A DNA stretch of 64,000 bases from DASQBT01 sp963782495. Lineage in GTDB: Bacteria > Pseudomonadota > Gammaproteobacteria > Burkholderiales > Thiobacillaceae. Below, one piece after another: positions 35,308 through 43,422 of this stretch. The translations under genes were made by a program, and so were the position numbers. The notes beneath the pieces were generated by a model, which was not told the DNA's origin, made no database searches, and saw only the letters and a list, made by a program, of their open reading frames with translations. Location of the stretch: positions 124,001-188,000 of the forward strand of contig CAWAJU010000006.1 in the NCBI GenBank assembly GCA_963782495.1, written 5' to 3'. The stretch's first letter is position 1, and each line of letters opens with the position of its first letter.

Positions 35308-36215
35308 AAAATGCTCCGGTCCAGTGCCTCTTCCTGTTCCGCCCAGGCGGCTCTCGCCTCTTCCGGGTCCAGGGCTCGAAAACTGACTTTATCCCCCGGC
35401 CTGAGTTGGCCCAGCCGCCCCAAATCGGCGGCAATTACGCCTGCAATCACCGGATACCCGCCGGTGACCGGCCCGTCCCAGCCCAGGATTACCGGCTGGC
35501 CGTCGGGCGGCACCTGAATGGCCCCCGGAAGCACCCCCTGGGAGCCAAGTTCTTCCGGCTTCTCCAGCCGAAGTCCAGGACCCTTGAGGCGTATGCCTGA
35601 ACGGTCCGAACGCATGTCCACAATAAATTCGCCGCCAAACAGCCCAACTAGCGCAGGTTCGGTAAACCACCCCAGCTGCGGGCCTGCGACCACGCGTAAC
35701 GGTCCCCCCGTGACAAGTCCGACCGCGCGTCCAAAGCGCACCGGACCGGCAGCCCCTATGGGAAGCGAGTCCCCGGCCTCCAGGGGGCGGCCGTCCCAGC
35801 CGCCAAAGGCGCCGGGCAGAAAGGTTGCGCGACTACCCAACAGGGGCTCAAGCTCGATGCCGCCAGCCACTGCCAGGTAACCTCGGCAGCCATCAAGCGC
35901 GCGCCCTAATTCCAGGCTTGTCCCCGCCGCCAATACCAGGGTCTCGTTCCAGTTCAGGCCTACCCCGTCGCGGCGGGCTTCAAATCGGGCGCCGCTCAAC
36001 GCGACTGCCCCACCTTGGGGAAAAACCAGCGTCGGTCCGTGCAGGGTGAACTCAATTCCCGCTGCGCCGTCGGCGTTGCCGACCAGGCGATTGGCACGAA
36101 TGAGGGCTTGGCGGTCCGCCGCCCCGCCTTCCGATACGCCCATGTGCCGGTAGCCCGGGCGGCCCAGATCCTGGACCGTGTCCAGCAATCCCGACTTGCG
36201 CACCACGACTTTCAT
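35295..36215 (-). CDS. pxpC: 5-oxoprolinase subunit C (biotin-dependent carboxylase-like AHS2)
   Basis: 306 aa from the ATG at 36215 (MKVVVRKSGLLDTVQDLGRPGYRHMGVSEGGAADR, the family start). The motifs GAIQVPPDGQPVILGWDGPVTGGYPVIAGVIAADLGRLGQL match the KipA/AHS2 domain. It forms a complex with PxpB. It overlaps pxpB by 4 bases and pxpA by 13. Confidence 0.96.
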   Translation of the reverse strand: MKVVVRKSGLLDTVQDLGRPGYRHMGVSEGGAADRQALIRANRLVGNADGAAGIEFTLHGPTLVFPQGGAVALSGARFEARRDGVGLNWNETLVLAAGTSLELGRALDGCRGYLAVAGGIELEPLLGSRATFLPGAFGGWDGRPLEAGDSLPIGAAGPVRFGRAVGLVTGGPLRVVAGPQLGWFTEPALVGLFGGEFIVDMRSDRSGIRLKGPGLRLEKPEELGSQGVLPGAIQVPPDGQPVILGWDGPVTGGYPVIAGVIAADLGRLGQLRPGDKVSFRALDPEEARAAWAEQEEALDRSILWLA

Positions 36216-36832
36216 TGCGGCACGAACCGGATACTGTCGCCCGGCGCGAATCGGGCGGGCGGCTGGCGCTGTGGATCGAACACCCATGCCCGCGTATGGC
36301 CGATCAGTTGCCAGCCACCCGGGCTCGCCCCTGGATAGATGCCCGTATATGGCCCGCCCAATGCCACACTGCCAGCAGCGATTCGCATTCTGGGGGTCGC
36401 GCGACGCGCAACTTGCAAACATTCCGGGGTGCCCGTCATATAGGCGAATCCCGGCTGAAACCCAATGAATGCCACCCGGTACTCGGCGTTGGCGTGCAAT
36501 TCGATAGCCTGAGCCACCGTCAGGCCTGCCGCCTCAGCCACCTTTTCCAGGTCCGGTCCCGCACCGCCACCGTACTGGACGGGAATTTCGTGATGCCGGA
36601 CCTGGATTTGCGGACCCCTGCCAGGCCGTACCTCGTTTACCAAATCGAGCAAGGCCGTTCCTGCGCCCGAGCCCGGTTTGAGCACCACCAACAAGCTGCC
36701 ATCCCCGGGCACCAAGGCTTCCACTTCCGGCAGTTCCGCCGCTTCAAGTTCCTGCATCAGGCCCAGGGTGACTGCGCCACTTTCCAGCCAAAGCCCGCGG
36801 TCGGTCATCCATCGGTGTTTCACGTGAAACAC
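36212..36832 (-). CDS. pxpB: 5-oxoprolinase subunit B (KipI/AHS1)
   Basis: 206 aa. HHEIPVQYGGGAGPDLEKVAEAAGLTVAQAIELHANAEYRVAFIGFQPGFAYMTG and the later GSVALGGPYTGIYPGASPGGWQLIG are hallmark AHS1 motifs. The ATG at 36832 runs straight into a parS site, so the N-terminus reads MFHVKHR. The family usually begins shortly before GLWLESGAV, so a later start cannot be excluded. Confidence 0.94.
   Translation of the reverse strand: MFHVKHRWMTDRGLWLESGAVTLGLMQELEAAELPEVEALVPGDGSLLVVLKPGSGAGTALLDLVNEVRPGRGPQIQVRHHEIPVQYGGGAGPDLEKVAEAAGLTVAQAIELHANAEYRVAFIGFQPGFAYMTGTPECLQVARRATPRMRIAAGSVALGGPYTGIYPGASPGGWQLIGHTRAWVFDPQRQPPARFAPGDSIRFVPQ
36816..36831. promoter_or_regulatory. parS site 3, at the start of pxpB
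   Basis: TGTTTCACGTGAAACA is the perfect 16-base consensus parS. It overlaps the predicted pxpB start codon and first five codons. Confidence 0.97.
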
Positions 36833-36910
36833 CGCGCGTGACTATGGCTCTTGCCCGGTTGACTCGATGGCTTTGTTTGCATACTTTTGAGGACTTCCAA
36901 GAAGGTATCC

Positions 36911-37612
36911 ATGAAGCGAATCGTCTCCGTTCTGCTCTTGCTCGCGCTGAGTTTACCGCCTTTGGCGCTGGCCGCTCAGTTCGCCCAAAGTCCCCGCTTC
37001 CCTAGCCAGGCACGGCCCAAAAAAGTCCTGTTGCTCAAGCCCCAGATGCTCGTCGCGGAGCTGTCCGCGGGCGGCGTAGTACAGCCCATGGAAGACTGGT
37101 CCAGGCAGGCCTCCGACAATCTGCTCCAAGCCACGCGGCACTATGCGCAGGATCATGCCCTGTTCGAACCCCTTGCCGCGCCAGAGCTGAGCCCGCAGGA
37201 CGAAGACCAGGTCGCCAGTCACTTGGGCCTGTATGATCGCGTCGCCGCGGCGGTGTTCCAGTTTGGCCAGAACAGCGGGCCCGATGCCTGGGCAGACCGC
37301 CGCCGCGCCTGGGAATACACCCTGGGTGACGGGCTCAAGTCCTTGGCCGAGCAAACCGGTGCTGACGCGGCCCTGGTGTTTGTCGGGACCGACTATATTT
37401 CCAGCAGCGGGCGCAAGGCCGCCTTTGTCGCCGGCCTTCTGCTGGGCGTCGGCATTCCCCTGGGCCAGTCCTTCGTATCTGCCGGGCTGGTCGATCTCGA
37501 AACCGGAGACATCGAGTGGATGAGCTTTGATTCCAGCGCCACCATGGACACCCGCGAGCCTGAGAAGGTGCAGGGTCTGATCAAGGCTCTGTTCGAGAAG
37601 TATCCCAAGTAA
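36911..37612 (+). CDS. Secreted hypothetical protein
   Basis: 233 aa from the ATG at 36911, with a signal peptide (MKRIVSVLLLLALSLPPLALAAQ). The mature protein has an alpha/beta look (KKVLLLKPQMLVAELS, GADAALVFVGTDYISSSGRKAAFVAGLLLGVGIPLG, SAGLVDLETGDIEWM), somewhat like lipoproteins that follow phosphate or envelope stress. I do not recognise the family. Its TAA overlaps the ATG of the M48 protease, so it likely works with it. Confidence 0.75.
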   Translation: MKRIVSVLLLLALSLPPLALAAQFAQSPRFPSQARPKKVLLLKPQMLVAELSAGGVVQPMEDWSRQASDNLLQATRHYAQDHALFEPLAAPELSPQDEDQVASHLGLYDRVAAAVFQFGQNSGPDAWADRRRAWEYTLGDGLKSLAEQTGADAALVFVGTDYISSSGRKAAFVAGLLLGVGIPLGQSFVSAGLVDLETGDIEWMSFDSSATMDTREPEKVQGLIKALFEKYPK

Positions 37613-38757
37613 TGTCACGCTTTCAAGTTGCCGTGGCCCTGCTGCTCGCCCTCGAGATCCATGCCGCACTGGCGGAAATCCAGCCTTGGTCCGGTCATGC
37701 CGCCGCCCCCAGGTCGAGCGAAGAAAAAAGCCTGTGGGCCGAAGCCGATGAATTCGACCGGGCCTTGGCACGGGCCGGAAAACTCAACCCGGACCCCCAA
37801 CTTACCACCTACGTGCAGGGCATCATGGACCGGCTCTACCCCGAGTTTCAGGGCCAGTTCAGGGTGCACGTCATAAATGCCCAGCAAATCAATGCGTTCG
37901 CGCTGCCCAATGGCAGCGTCTACATCGATACCGGCCTGATCGCCCGGTTTCAGAACGAGGCGCAACTGGCAACCGTGCTGGCCCATGAGGGCGCCCATTT
38001 CGTCCATCGCCACTCCTTTCAGCAGAACGAGCAGGTGAAGAATGCCTCGGCCTTCGCTCTGGTGGTCGCCATGCTGGGTGTCCCCCTGGTGGGGGATCTG
38101 GTTGCGCTATCCTCGATGTTCGGCTACTCGCGCGAGCACGAGCGGGAAGCGGACCAAGTGGGCTACCAGCGGCTTGTGGCGGCCGGTTACGATGGGCGTG
38201 AGAGCACCAGGACCTTCGAACACCTGCTGGCTGAAGTCAAGGCGTCGGATATCAAGGAACCCTTCTTTTTCGCCGACCACCCCAAGCTGCAGGAACGTAT
38301 CGAAAGCTTCCAGGGACTGTCCAAGGACGCAAAGGGCGGCAAGATCGGCAGGGAGGAATTCATCCTCGCCACGGCAGGACTGAGGCTTGCCTCATTCGAG
38401 GCGGATTTGGCGGCCTTCCGCAACAAGCAGGTGATTCTTGTACTGGCGGACCCCGAACGCCGGCCCGAATACCCGCCCGAGGCGTCCTACTATCTGGGCG
38501 AGGCCTACCGCCAGCGCGATGAACAAGGTGACAGCGACAAAGCCGAGCAGGAATACCGAATTGCCATGCAAGGCGCACCCCGGTTTGCCCCTTCTTACCG
38601 GGCTCTGGGTCTGATTTATTACCGCCGCGGCGACATGGCCCGCGCCGCTCCCCTGTTCCATCGTTATCTGGAACTGGCTCCCGATGCCTCGGATCGGGAG
38701 TATGTGGAAGCCTATCTGGCGCAGATCGCCGTAGCCCAACCCGGACCCCAACCATGA
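37612..38757 (+). CDS. M48-family metalloprotease with C-terminal TPR
   Basis: 381 aa with a signal peptide (ending ALA). The peptidase M48 zinc site is LATVLAHEGAHFVHRH (HEGAH), with the third ligand in SREHEREADQVGYQRL. The C-terminal part (about 300-375) contains TPR-like helices. This BepA/LoiP-like layout suggests periplasmic quality control of outer-membrane proteins. It lies between a secreted protein and a lipoprotein with overlapping starts, so the three form one operon. Confidence 0.9.
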   Translation: MSRFQVAVALLLALEIHAALAEIQPWSGHAAAPRSSEEKSLWAEADEFDRALARAGKLNPDPQLTTYVQGIMDRLYPEFQGQFRVHVINAQQINAFALPNGSVYIDTGLIARFQNEAQLATVLAHEGAHFVHRHSFQQNEQVKNASAFALVVAMLGVPLVGDLVALSSMFGYSREHEREADQVGYQRLVAAGYDGRESTRTFEHLLAEVKASDIKEPFFFADHPKLQERIESFQGLSKDAKGGKIGREEFILATAGLRLASFEADLAAFRNKQVILVLADPERRPEYPPEASYYLGEAYRQRDEQGDSDKAEQEYRIAMQGAPRFAPSYRALGLIYYRRGDMARAAPLFHRYLELAPDASDREYVEAYLAQIAVAQPGPQP

Positions 38758-39314
38758 AGAAGTTCTTTGCCATTTTCCTGCTGGTGCTCCTGTCCGCCTG
38801 CGCCACCTGGGAAAAAATGGATACCGACAGCGCCGCCATCAAGATCAAGGACCTCTACAGCCTCACTGCACCACAGGGATGGGTGCGTGCGCGCCACATG
38901 GCCGAGGATGTGTTCCTGAGCCGGGACGGCCCCAGTCTCAACCGGATCACCGCCAACCTGCAAGAACACGACGAGAAGTTGCCGCACACCAAGCGAAAGA
39001 CGCGGGCAGACATGCTGCCGCAGGACTTTGCCGAATTACTGATTGCTGAAATGCGCGCGGCCGATGACACAGCCAACATGGAAGTGCTGTCCAACAAGCC
39101 TGCCCAGATCGACGGCCGGCCCGCGGTGCGATTGCTGGTGCGCTGGAAAAACGATCGCGGCTTGCCCCTGGAACGCCTGATCTACGCCACCCTCACATCC
39201 AAGGGGCGCCTGCTGCTGATGTACGAGGCCCCAGGGCTGGTTTACTTCCCCAAAGGCCTCGCCGATTTCGAAGCGATGATCAAGACAGTGCGCCTGTCTG
39301 GCGCAACGACTTAG
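38754..39314 (+). CDS. Lipoprotein of unknown function
   Basis: 186 aa with a lipoprotein signal (MKKFFAIFLLVLLSAC, lipobox LSAC). The mature part is alpha/beta (IKIKDLYSLTAPQGWVRARHMAEDVFLSRDGPSLNRITANLQ) and ends in a domain handling a conserved RPAVRLLVRWKND stretch. Family not recognised. It overlaps the M48 gene by 4 bases and converges on the DsrC-like gene with a 13-base gap. Confidence 0.78.
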   Translation: MKKFFAIFLLVLLSACATWEKMDTDSAAIKIKDLYSLTAPQGWVRARHMAEDVFLSRDGPSLNRITANLQEHDEKLPHTKRKTRADMLPQDFAELLIAEMRAADDTANMEVLSNKPAQIDGRPAVRLLVRWKNDRGLPLERLIYATLTSKGRLLLMYEAPGLVYFPKGLADFEAMIKTVRLSGATT

Positions 39315-39327
39315 GGCGCACGAATCC

Positions 39328-39690
39328 TCAGGTCACACTGCCAAACGATTTGTCGGTTGAATAGCTCTTGCTCGGCAAGGCAGCCAAGTGGAGGCCTTGC
39401 GTAACAGGCCCGCCAGGAAACAAACGATACAGGAAACGGCCGCCACCCTCGTCCCGGAATCGCTCTTCCATATCCCGCAACAGCATCGGCGCGGACTCCA
39501 GATTGCCGCCGTCCATGTAATGCAGCCGCAGAAACTTGATCACTTTCATATGGTCGGGGGTCAACTCCAGCCCGATTTCCTTGGCCCGCTCGATGGCAAT
39601 TTCCTCGGACCAGTCATCCAGTTCCACCAAATCACCCCTTGCATCTCGCAACACCGGACGCTCGTTCATCAGATTGTCCATCAAACTCAT
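39328..39690 (-). CDS. DsrC/TusE-like protein lacking both C-terminal cysteines
   Basis: 120 aa. The DsrC fold is recognisable (DLVELDDWSEEIAIERAKEIGLELTPDHMKVIKFLRLHYMDGG, MEERFRDEGGGRFLYRLFPGGPVTQGLHLAALP). In active DsrC/TusE the C-terminal arm ends in a penultimate Cys and carries a second Cys ten residues earlier; here it reads VTQGLHLAALPSKSYSTDKS with none. Sulfur transfer is therefore unlikely; a regulatory role is possible. A good GAGGAG ribosome site precedes the ATG. It is the last of four minus-strand genes behind draT. Confidence 0.85.
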   Translation of the reverse strand: MSLMDNLMNERPVLRDARGDLVELDDWSEEIAIERAKEIGLELTPDHMKVIKFLRLHYMDGGNLESAPMLLRDMEERFRDEGGGRFLYRLFPGGPVTQGLHLAALPSKSYSTDKSFGSVT

Positions 39691-39973
39691 GATTTCACTC
39701 CTCTAAGGCTTTACTGAACCATAAAATGGCCTGCTTTCTGTATAGACCCTTTGTTTGGGATTGCTATGGCAGATCACCTGCCGGTTCTGAAGACCTGATC
39801 GAGCCTGAGGCTGGGGCTCGCGCACGCGCGAACAATACGCGTCACCTGGGTAAAGGATACTTGGCGCCAGATCCGCCTGATGGCCCCCTACCGAAGCAAA
39901 GTGCTGACCAAACGCAAACACCGAACCGGCGGCAAGATCCCTGGTTCGCTGGCCAAGCGCAGCCGGTGACCGT

Positions 39974-40408
39974 TCAGGACAGAGATGAGCTCGCGATTTC
40001 CCGGGATGCACGTTCATCGCCCAGGTGGCGTTTGACGTGATTCGCCAGGTCGCTGTCCATGGTGCGGTGATGCAGCGCGAACCATTCCGGCAACCCGGAC
40101 TTGACATAGGCCCGCGTGAGAACAAGCCGGCCAAGCTTCAGATTGCGGTTGAACTGCAGCATTTCGCCCAGCACCCGGTGATGCTCGCCTTCGTGCTCGC
40201 CCAGTGCAGGATACCTGCCCAGACGCATCAACCGGCCTTCGTGGGCGAAATGCCGGCGCGTATGGTCGACAAACTTCTGAAACAGAATGGGGAATTCTCC
40301 ATCTTCTGCCTCCAAAAGAATTTCCAGCAGGGCAAGCAATTCGCGATGATCCGCGTCAATTTCCTCCACACCCAAGGCGCGCTGGCCTTGCTCCCGGTGC
40401 GCAATCAT
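39974..40408 (-). CDS. Bacteriohemerythrin
   Basis: 144 aa single-domain hemerythrin. All seven di-iron ligands can be placed: H21, H53, E57, H72, H76, H113 and D118 (IDADH, HFAHEG, HEGEHH, HHRTMD). Such proteins bind O2 reversibly and can deliver or sense it. The ATG overlaps the SIR2-like gene stop (ATGA). A 283-base gap with no recognised feature follows before the DsrC-like gene. Confidence 0.93.
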   Translation of the reverse strand: MIAHREQGQRALGVEEIDADHRELLALLEILLEAEDGEFPILFQKFVDHTRRHFAHEGRLMRLGRYPALGEHEGEHHRVLGEMLQFNRNLKLGRLVLTRAYVKSGLPEWFALHHRTMDSDLANHVKRHLGDERASREIASSSLS

Positions 40409-41262
40409 GCTGCCTTGACTCCGATCGTGTCTTGCGCGACTGCGAGGAAATCCGCAACATCCGCCGGCACCAGTTCGATCTTGAGTTTCTCCAGAAAACG
40501 TTTCTCCTTGTCGGTCGCATTCGGGATAAGCGCCCAGCCGGCTGGCTGACCCGCACCAAACATGATGTCGCCCAGCACCATACGCTCTGTGTCGCGGTTA
40601 AGCCGCACGCCCAACAGCAGATAGCGGCGACCCTTGCGCATCTGCTTGACGAAATCAGGGATGGCGAAGCCGCCCATCAACTCGGTGAGGTAGTCAACGA
40701 AGTCCGCATCCGAAGCGATGTAATTCGATTCGGGCAGAGGCGAGCCCAGAGGCTTGAACAGAACCGGCAGGGAAACATCCACGTCCTCCTGCGCGACTGC
40801 ATGGTAGGCCGTTCCGTCGTAGTGAAAAATCTTGAACCGATAGTCCGTCCCGGCGATGCGGGAGACACCCAGGATCACGGTGTGCGGCATGGCGTCGTAT
40901 TCCTTTTGCAACAAGGTATCCCGGTTGGTATCCACGACATATGGCAGGTTCTGCTTGGCCAGCCAAGCGTGCAGGGCTGAACCGCTCCAGAGCGTATCCC
41001 GGTAGGTGGTGTCGAGAAAGCGCTTCAGGGCGGAACGACCCTTCTTCAGTTCCACATGCATGGCGGCACGGGGAAATTCATACATCAATCTGGGCGACAT
41101 GGGCTGGCCGTTATTCATGGCCAGGATGAGGCTGTCGCTGTCGGCGGGGATGGGGTGGCCGGACTGTGTATCCACCACCCCGGCCAAGGCGCCAGCGCCA
41201 AGATAGGGGACCACCGAGCCGTCCATCAGGCCGGCCAGGATGGGTTCGAAGGAATCGTGCAT
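40405..41262 (-). CDS. SIR2-like domain protein
   Basis: 285 aa from the ATG at 41262, with GGAG at good spacing; an upstream TTG is less likely. Features of the SIR2-like NAD-binding fold are VPYLGAGALAGVV near residue 20, YVVDTNRDTLLQKEY in the position of the sirtuin TQN(I)D region, FKIFHYDG in the position of the HG motif, and RRYLLLGVRLNRDTERMVLGD. The zinc site of canonical sirtuins is absent. It may hydrolyse or bind NAD. Its place between draT and hemerythrin suggests a link to nitrogenase control (inference). Confidence 0.75.
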   Translation of the reverse strand: MHDSFEPILAGLMDGSVVPYLGAGALAGVVDTQSGHPIPADSDSLILAMNNGQPMSPRLMYEFPRAAMHVELKKGRSALKRFLDTTYRDTLWSGSALHAWLAKQNLPYVVDTNRDTLLQKEYDAMPHTVILGVSRIAGTDYRFKIFHYDGTAYHAVAQEDVDVSLPVLFKPLGSPLPESNYIASDADFVDYLTELMGGFAIPDFVKQMRKGRRYLLLGVRLNRDTERMVLGDIMFGAGQPAGWALIPNATDKEKRFLEKLKIELVPADVADFLAVAQDTIGVKAA

Positions 41263-41401
41263 GGGGTCGCTCCAGGTCAATCAACACAATCGATATCGCA
41301 AGAAGCAGGCCAGATTGGAAGTCACGCAGTCACGGGCCTTGCGCCGTTGAAGCGCTGTCGTGTTTGCTCCAAGGCCGGCAGTATTGTCGGCAAGCGACGC
41401 C

Positions 41402-42283
41402 CTACATCAGCGCATAACCTGCCGCGTATACGCCTCCGATCACAACGTACTCGTCCTCACCCTTCAGCACGCCGGGCAGCAGCCGGTGCAGGAAGAACAC
41501 CTTGGCCAGGGGCACGCGCACATCCATGATGTAATCGCCAAATTCTCCCGCGCGATCCCGCTCGGTGGTGAATGAGGATAGGTTGTTGAGCAGGACCACG
41601 CGGCGGTCGCGTTCCAGTTCCTGCAGAACTTCGTGTTCTCCCACCCGGTTCACGCCCCGGTAGAGGGTGACATGGGTTTGTTCAGGATAATGTCTGCCCG
41701 ATTCATACTGGCAATACGTATAGAGCAGGTCCAGCTGCGCTTCCAGCGAATTGGTGCCATAGAGGCCTCGACTGCGCATCTCCAGGTAGTGCCGGTAGGC
41801 CTCGCCTGAGAAGTCGCGGATCGGCCCGCCATGGTAGCGGGTCAGCAGACCGAATCGCGATTCCACCCAGCCTTTTAGCACCGCACCTTCCAGCCCGTCG
41901 CTGTCAAACGCCCAGCCGCGCACCATCCGAAGATAACTTGCCTTGGCCCGGGCGCGCAGCGAACTCGCTGAATAGCCTGCATCTTCGGGCCGGTCCAGGC
42001 TGAACGCCGCCGCCATGTGACGCTGGAACAGCCCGGCCCGAACCTGAGGATCGGCCGCTTCATCCAGGCGCCGAAACAAGTCTCTATGCAACTCCGCCAC
42101 GCCGTCCAAGGCGAGCGGGACGGGATGGAGTTGATAGCTCAGGCTGCCCAGGATGGTCGCCGGCAGGTTGCAGCGGTTGATCGGCAGGCGCGCCGACCGG
42201 GGCAGGGAGAGATTGTTGGGGGGGCGCGGTTCCGTTGTGGACACCCCTACAAATGACTCGCCATTGTCGCGTCCATCACGCAC
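41402..42283 (-). CDS. draT: NAD(+)-dinitrogen-reductase ADP-D-ribosyltransferase DraT
   Basis: 293 aa. The core INRCNLPATILGSLSYQLHPVPLALDGV, THVTLYRGVNR, LLNNLSSFTTERDRAGEFGDYI and KVFFLHRLLPGVLKGEDEYVVIGG match DraT, which ADP-ribosylates an Arg of NifH to inactivate nitrogenase when ammonium or darkness/energy signals demand it. The start is a GTG at 42283 with a distant ribosome site; a GTG at 42244 is an alternative. It is divergent from nifH, sharing a 145-base region. The reversing hydrolase draG is not in the window. Confidence 0.95.
   Translation of the reverse strand: MRDGRDNGESFVGVSTTEPRPPNNLSLPRSARLPINRCNLPATILGSLSYQLHPVPLALDGVAELHRDLFRRLDEAADPQVRAGLFQRHMAAAFSLDRPEDAGYSASSLRARAKASYLRMVRGWAFDSDGLEGAVLKGWVESRFGLLTRYHGGPIRDFSGEAYRHYLEMRSRGLYGTNSLEAQLDLLYTYCQYESGRHYPEQTHVTLYRGVNRVGEHEVLQELERDRRVVLLNNLSSFTTERDRAGEFGDYIMDVRVPLAKVFFLHRLLPGVLKGEDEYVVIGGVYAAGYALM
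42236..42251. promoter_or_regulatory. NifA upstream activator site for nifH
   Basis: TGT-N10-ACA (TGT GGACACCCCT ACA) lies 96 bases upstream of the nifH -24 element. It lies within the N-terminal codons of draT. Confidence 0.75.
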
Positions 42284-42347
42284 AAACCCATCCCGCTTCC
42301 TTGGTTTTTCCCATTAGATATCATCAAGTTAAACGCACATAAGCTTC

Positions 42348-42362
42348 TGGCACGACGCTTGC
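42348..42362 (+). promoter_or_regulatory. Sigma-54 promoter of nifH
   Basis: TGGCAC-GACGC-TTGC matches the -24/-12 consensus TGGCAC-N5-TTGCW with correct GG-N10-GC spacing. It is about 66 bases ahead of the nifH ATG. Confidence 0.93.
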
Positions 42363-42428
42363 GACTAAGAGCATGCGAGCGAATGGTTCATTCGCATTCC
42401 AACGTGACGTATCAAAGGAGAGATCAAG

Positions 42429-43319
42429 ATGGCTTTGCGTCAATGTGCAATCTACGGCAAGGGCGGTATCGGCAAATCCACTACCACCCAGAATCTGGTG
42501 GCGGGTCTGGCTGAAGCCGGCAAAAAAGTGATGATCGTCGGCTGCGATCCCAAGGCGGATTCTACCCGTCTGATCCTGCATGCCAAAGCGCAGAACTCCA
42601 TCATGCAGATGGCGGCTGATGCGGGCTCGGTCGAAGACCTGGAGCTGGAAGACGTACTGAAGGTCGGCTACCGCGACATCAAGTGCGTGGAATCCGGCGG
42701 CCCCGAGCCAGGCGTCGGCTGTGCCGGCCGTGGCGTGATCACCGCCATCAATTTCCTGGAAGAGGAAGGCGCATACGACGAAGACCTCGATTTCGTGTTC
42801 TATGACGTGCTGGGCGACGTGGTGTGCGGCGGTTTCGCCATGCCCATTCGCGAGAACAAGGCGCAGGAAATCTACATCGTGTGCTCCGGCGAGATGATGG
42901 CCATGTACGCCGCCAACAACATTGCCAAGGGCATCGTGAAATACGCCAACTCCGGCGGTGTGCGCCTGGCGGGCCTGATCTGCAACAGCCGCAACACCGC
43001 GCGTGAGGACGAATTGATCATGGAACTGGCGCGCCAGATGGGCACCACCATGATCCACTTCGTGCCGCGCGACAACGTGGTGCAGCGCGCCGAGATCCGC
43101 CGCATGACCGTGATCGAGTACGAGCCGACCGCCGCCCAGGCCCAGCAGTATCGCGATCTGGCAAACAAGATCATCAACAACAAGAACTTCGTCATCCCTA
43201 CGCCCATCACCATGGACGAGCTGGAAGACCTGCTGATGAAGTTCGGAATCATGGAAGAGGAAGACGAATCCATCATCGGCAAGACCGCGGCAGCTGAAGC
43301 GGCCGTAGCGGCAGCCTGA
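42429..43319 (+). CDS. nifH: Nitrogenase iron protein NifH
   Basis: 296 aa. The P-loop is GKGGIGKSTTTQN; the [4Fe-4S] ligands are Cys98 (GVGCAGRG) and the Cys in DVLGDVVCGGFAMP. Arg101 of CAGRG is the residue modified by DraT in other bacteria. NifH passes electrons to NifDK with ATP hydrolysis. Ribosome site AAAGGAGAG. A long hairpin lies in the nifH-nifD gap. Confidence 0.99.
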   Translation: MALRQCAIYGKGGIGKSTTTQNLVAGLAEAGKKVMIVGCDPKADSTRLILHAKAQNSIMQMAADAGSVEDLELEDVLKVGYRDIKCVESGGPEPGVGCAGRGVITAINFLEEEGAYDEDLDFVFYDVLGDVVCGGFAMPIRENKAQEIYIVCSGEMMAMYAANNIAKGIVKYANSGGVRLAGLICNSRNTAREDELIMELARQMGTTMIHFVPRDNVVQRAEIRRMTVIEYEPTAAQAQQYRDLANKIINNKNFVIPTPITMDELEDLLMKFGIMEEEDESIIGKTAAAEAAVAAA

Positions 43320-43323
43320 TGTC

Positions 43324-43365
43324 GTTCGCGGGGTGGGCATGCTGCGCTACGCCCGCCCCGCGAAC
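43324..43365 (+). promoter_or_regulatory. Stable hairpin between nifH and nifD
   Basis: A 15-bp stem (left arm GTTCGCGGGGTGGGC, right arm GCCCGCCCCGCGAAC, one G-U pair) with a 12-base loop, starting 5 bases after the nifH stop. No T tract follows. A 3' mRNA-stabilising or partial-termination element is likely. Confidence 0.85.
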
Positions 43366-43422
43366 CCCCAAACCTTGTCATAGGCTGTCCGCAGATAGTC
43401 GGCGGCGTGAAAGGAGCAAGCA

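Noticed and set aside
39315..42283. draG beside draT
   Set aside because: None of the genes in this block shows the ADP-ribosylglycohydrolase motifs; the SIR2-like protein is unrelated to DraG.
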